A stretch of DNA of 5,060 nucleotides from Candidatus Bipolaricaulota bacterium. GTDB taxonomy: Bacteria > Bipolaricaulota > Bipolaricaulia > UBA7950 > UBA9294. The notes below the pieces were generated by a model. It was not told the DNA's origin and searched no databases. It worked only from the letters and a program-made list of their open reading frames with translations. Made by a program: the position numbers and the translations under genes. How positions within the stretch are numbered: position 1 is the first letter of the stretch; each line of letters begins with the position of its first letter. The stretch spans positions 1,408,887-1,413,946 of the forward strand of contig CP070725.1 of NCBI GenBank assembly GCA_020350845.1. The letters are read 5' to 3'. This document shows, piece by piece, positions 4,936-5,060 of the stretch.

Positions 4936-5060
4936 TTACCTTCTCTTGAGAGCCCGCTTCTTCATCGTCACCAGCCACTTCCAGCGGAGGGCTATGTGGA
5001 GTATCGACTCGACCACCATGGCTAGGCCACTCCACTTGTGGATCGCGATCCACAACAGCC
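4936..5060 (-). CDS. C-terminal end of a small membrane protein, DUF4405/cytochrome-b561-like (partial)
   Basis: Read on the minus strand from the window edge, the last 40 codons before TAA (complement of 4936-4938) are LLWIAIHKWSGLAMVVESIL, then HIALRWKWLVTMKKRALKRR. The pattern is a hydrophobic helix with spaced His (H7, H21) and Trp residues (W28, W30), closed by a strongly basic cytoplasmic tail. 'HxWxGL...v..iLHiaLrWkWlv' resembles the last transmembrane segment of DUF4405 and related b-type heme-binding membrane proteins, where such histidines can bind heme. The gene continues beyond the window, so domain, start and neighbours are unknown. It is convergent with the secreted-protein gene and shares the hairpin at 4896-4926 as a likely terminator. 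The call rests on a short fragment. Confidence 0.6.
   Translation of the reverse strand, partial: LLWIAIHKWSGLAMVVESILHIALRWKWLVTMKKRALKRR
5036..5055. repeat. Perfect 20-base palindrome
   Basis: TTGTGGATCG (5036-5045) is followed without a spacer by its exact reverse complement CGATCCACAA (5046-5055). It lies within the minus-strand membrane-protein gene, in the codons for LLWIAIHK. The symmetry stops cleanly at both ends (C opposite C). Confidence 0.85.

Noticed and set aside
1..5060. CRISPR array, tRNA/rRNA genes, insertion sequence or transposase
   Set aside because: No spaced repeat array, no cloverleaf or rRNA-like sequence, and no transposase motif or terminal repeat pair was seen on either strand.

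Overview
The window is GC-rich (roughly two thirds G+C by eye) bacterial DNA with strong Shine-Dalgarno (SD) sites, sigma70-like promoters and exported Ig-like/FG-GAP-type proteins. A tungsten/molybdenum aldehyde oxidoreductase with its own sulfur-carrier-like proteins points to an anaerobic or microaerophilic lifestyle. I cannot assign a phylum from this sequence.

Layout. (1) 1-377: 3' end of a VOC/glyoxalase-fold protein whose start lies upstream of the window. (2) 378-802: no intact gene. It holds a degraded or frameshifted small exported FG-GAP/VCBS reading frame (392-591), a hairpin directly after it, and then a promoter and strong SD for the next gene. (3) 803-3124: an operon-like block of an aldehyde:ferredoxin oxidoreductase (AOR) family enzyme and two consecutive MoaD/ThiS-like beta-grasp proteins. 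The second overlaps the first by 11 bases and ends in Gly-Gly-Gly; the first has no terminal diglycine. (4) 3125-3258: a second promoter of the same architecture (TTGAC-type -35, 18-base spacer, TAG-type -10). (5) 3259-4710: a secreted multidomain protein with a signal peptide, a conserved-looking module of unknown name, an Ig-like domain, a fibronectin/Ig-like domain and a Calx-beta-like repeat. (6) 4706-4875: out-of-frame coding-like sequence that looks like the lost C-terminus of that protein or of a similar one. (7) 4896-4926: a perfect 10-bp hairpin between convergent genes. (8) 4936-5060, minus strand: the C-terminal end of a small membrane protein resembling the DUF4405 type.

How the parts work together. 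The AOR and its two beta-grasp partners are the one clear functional unit. The enzyme should oxidise an aldehyde using a W- or Mo-pterin plus a [4Fe-4S] cluster. The MoaD/ThiS-like proteins are plausibly involved in sulfur transfer for the pterin dithiolene or in enzyme maturation. No ferredoxin-like electron-transfer subunit is present in the window. The secreted protein is a separate transcription unit with no evident link to the enzyme.

The points most worth checking are the asymmetric MoaD-like pair, the two coding remnants that are each repaired by one extra G, the three-armed CCCACGTG repeat at the 4710 stop codon, and a perfect 20-base palindrome at 5036-5055.
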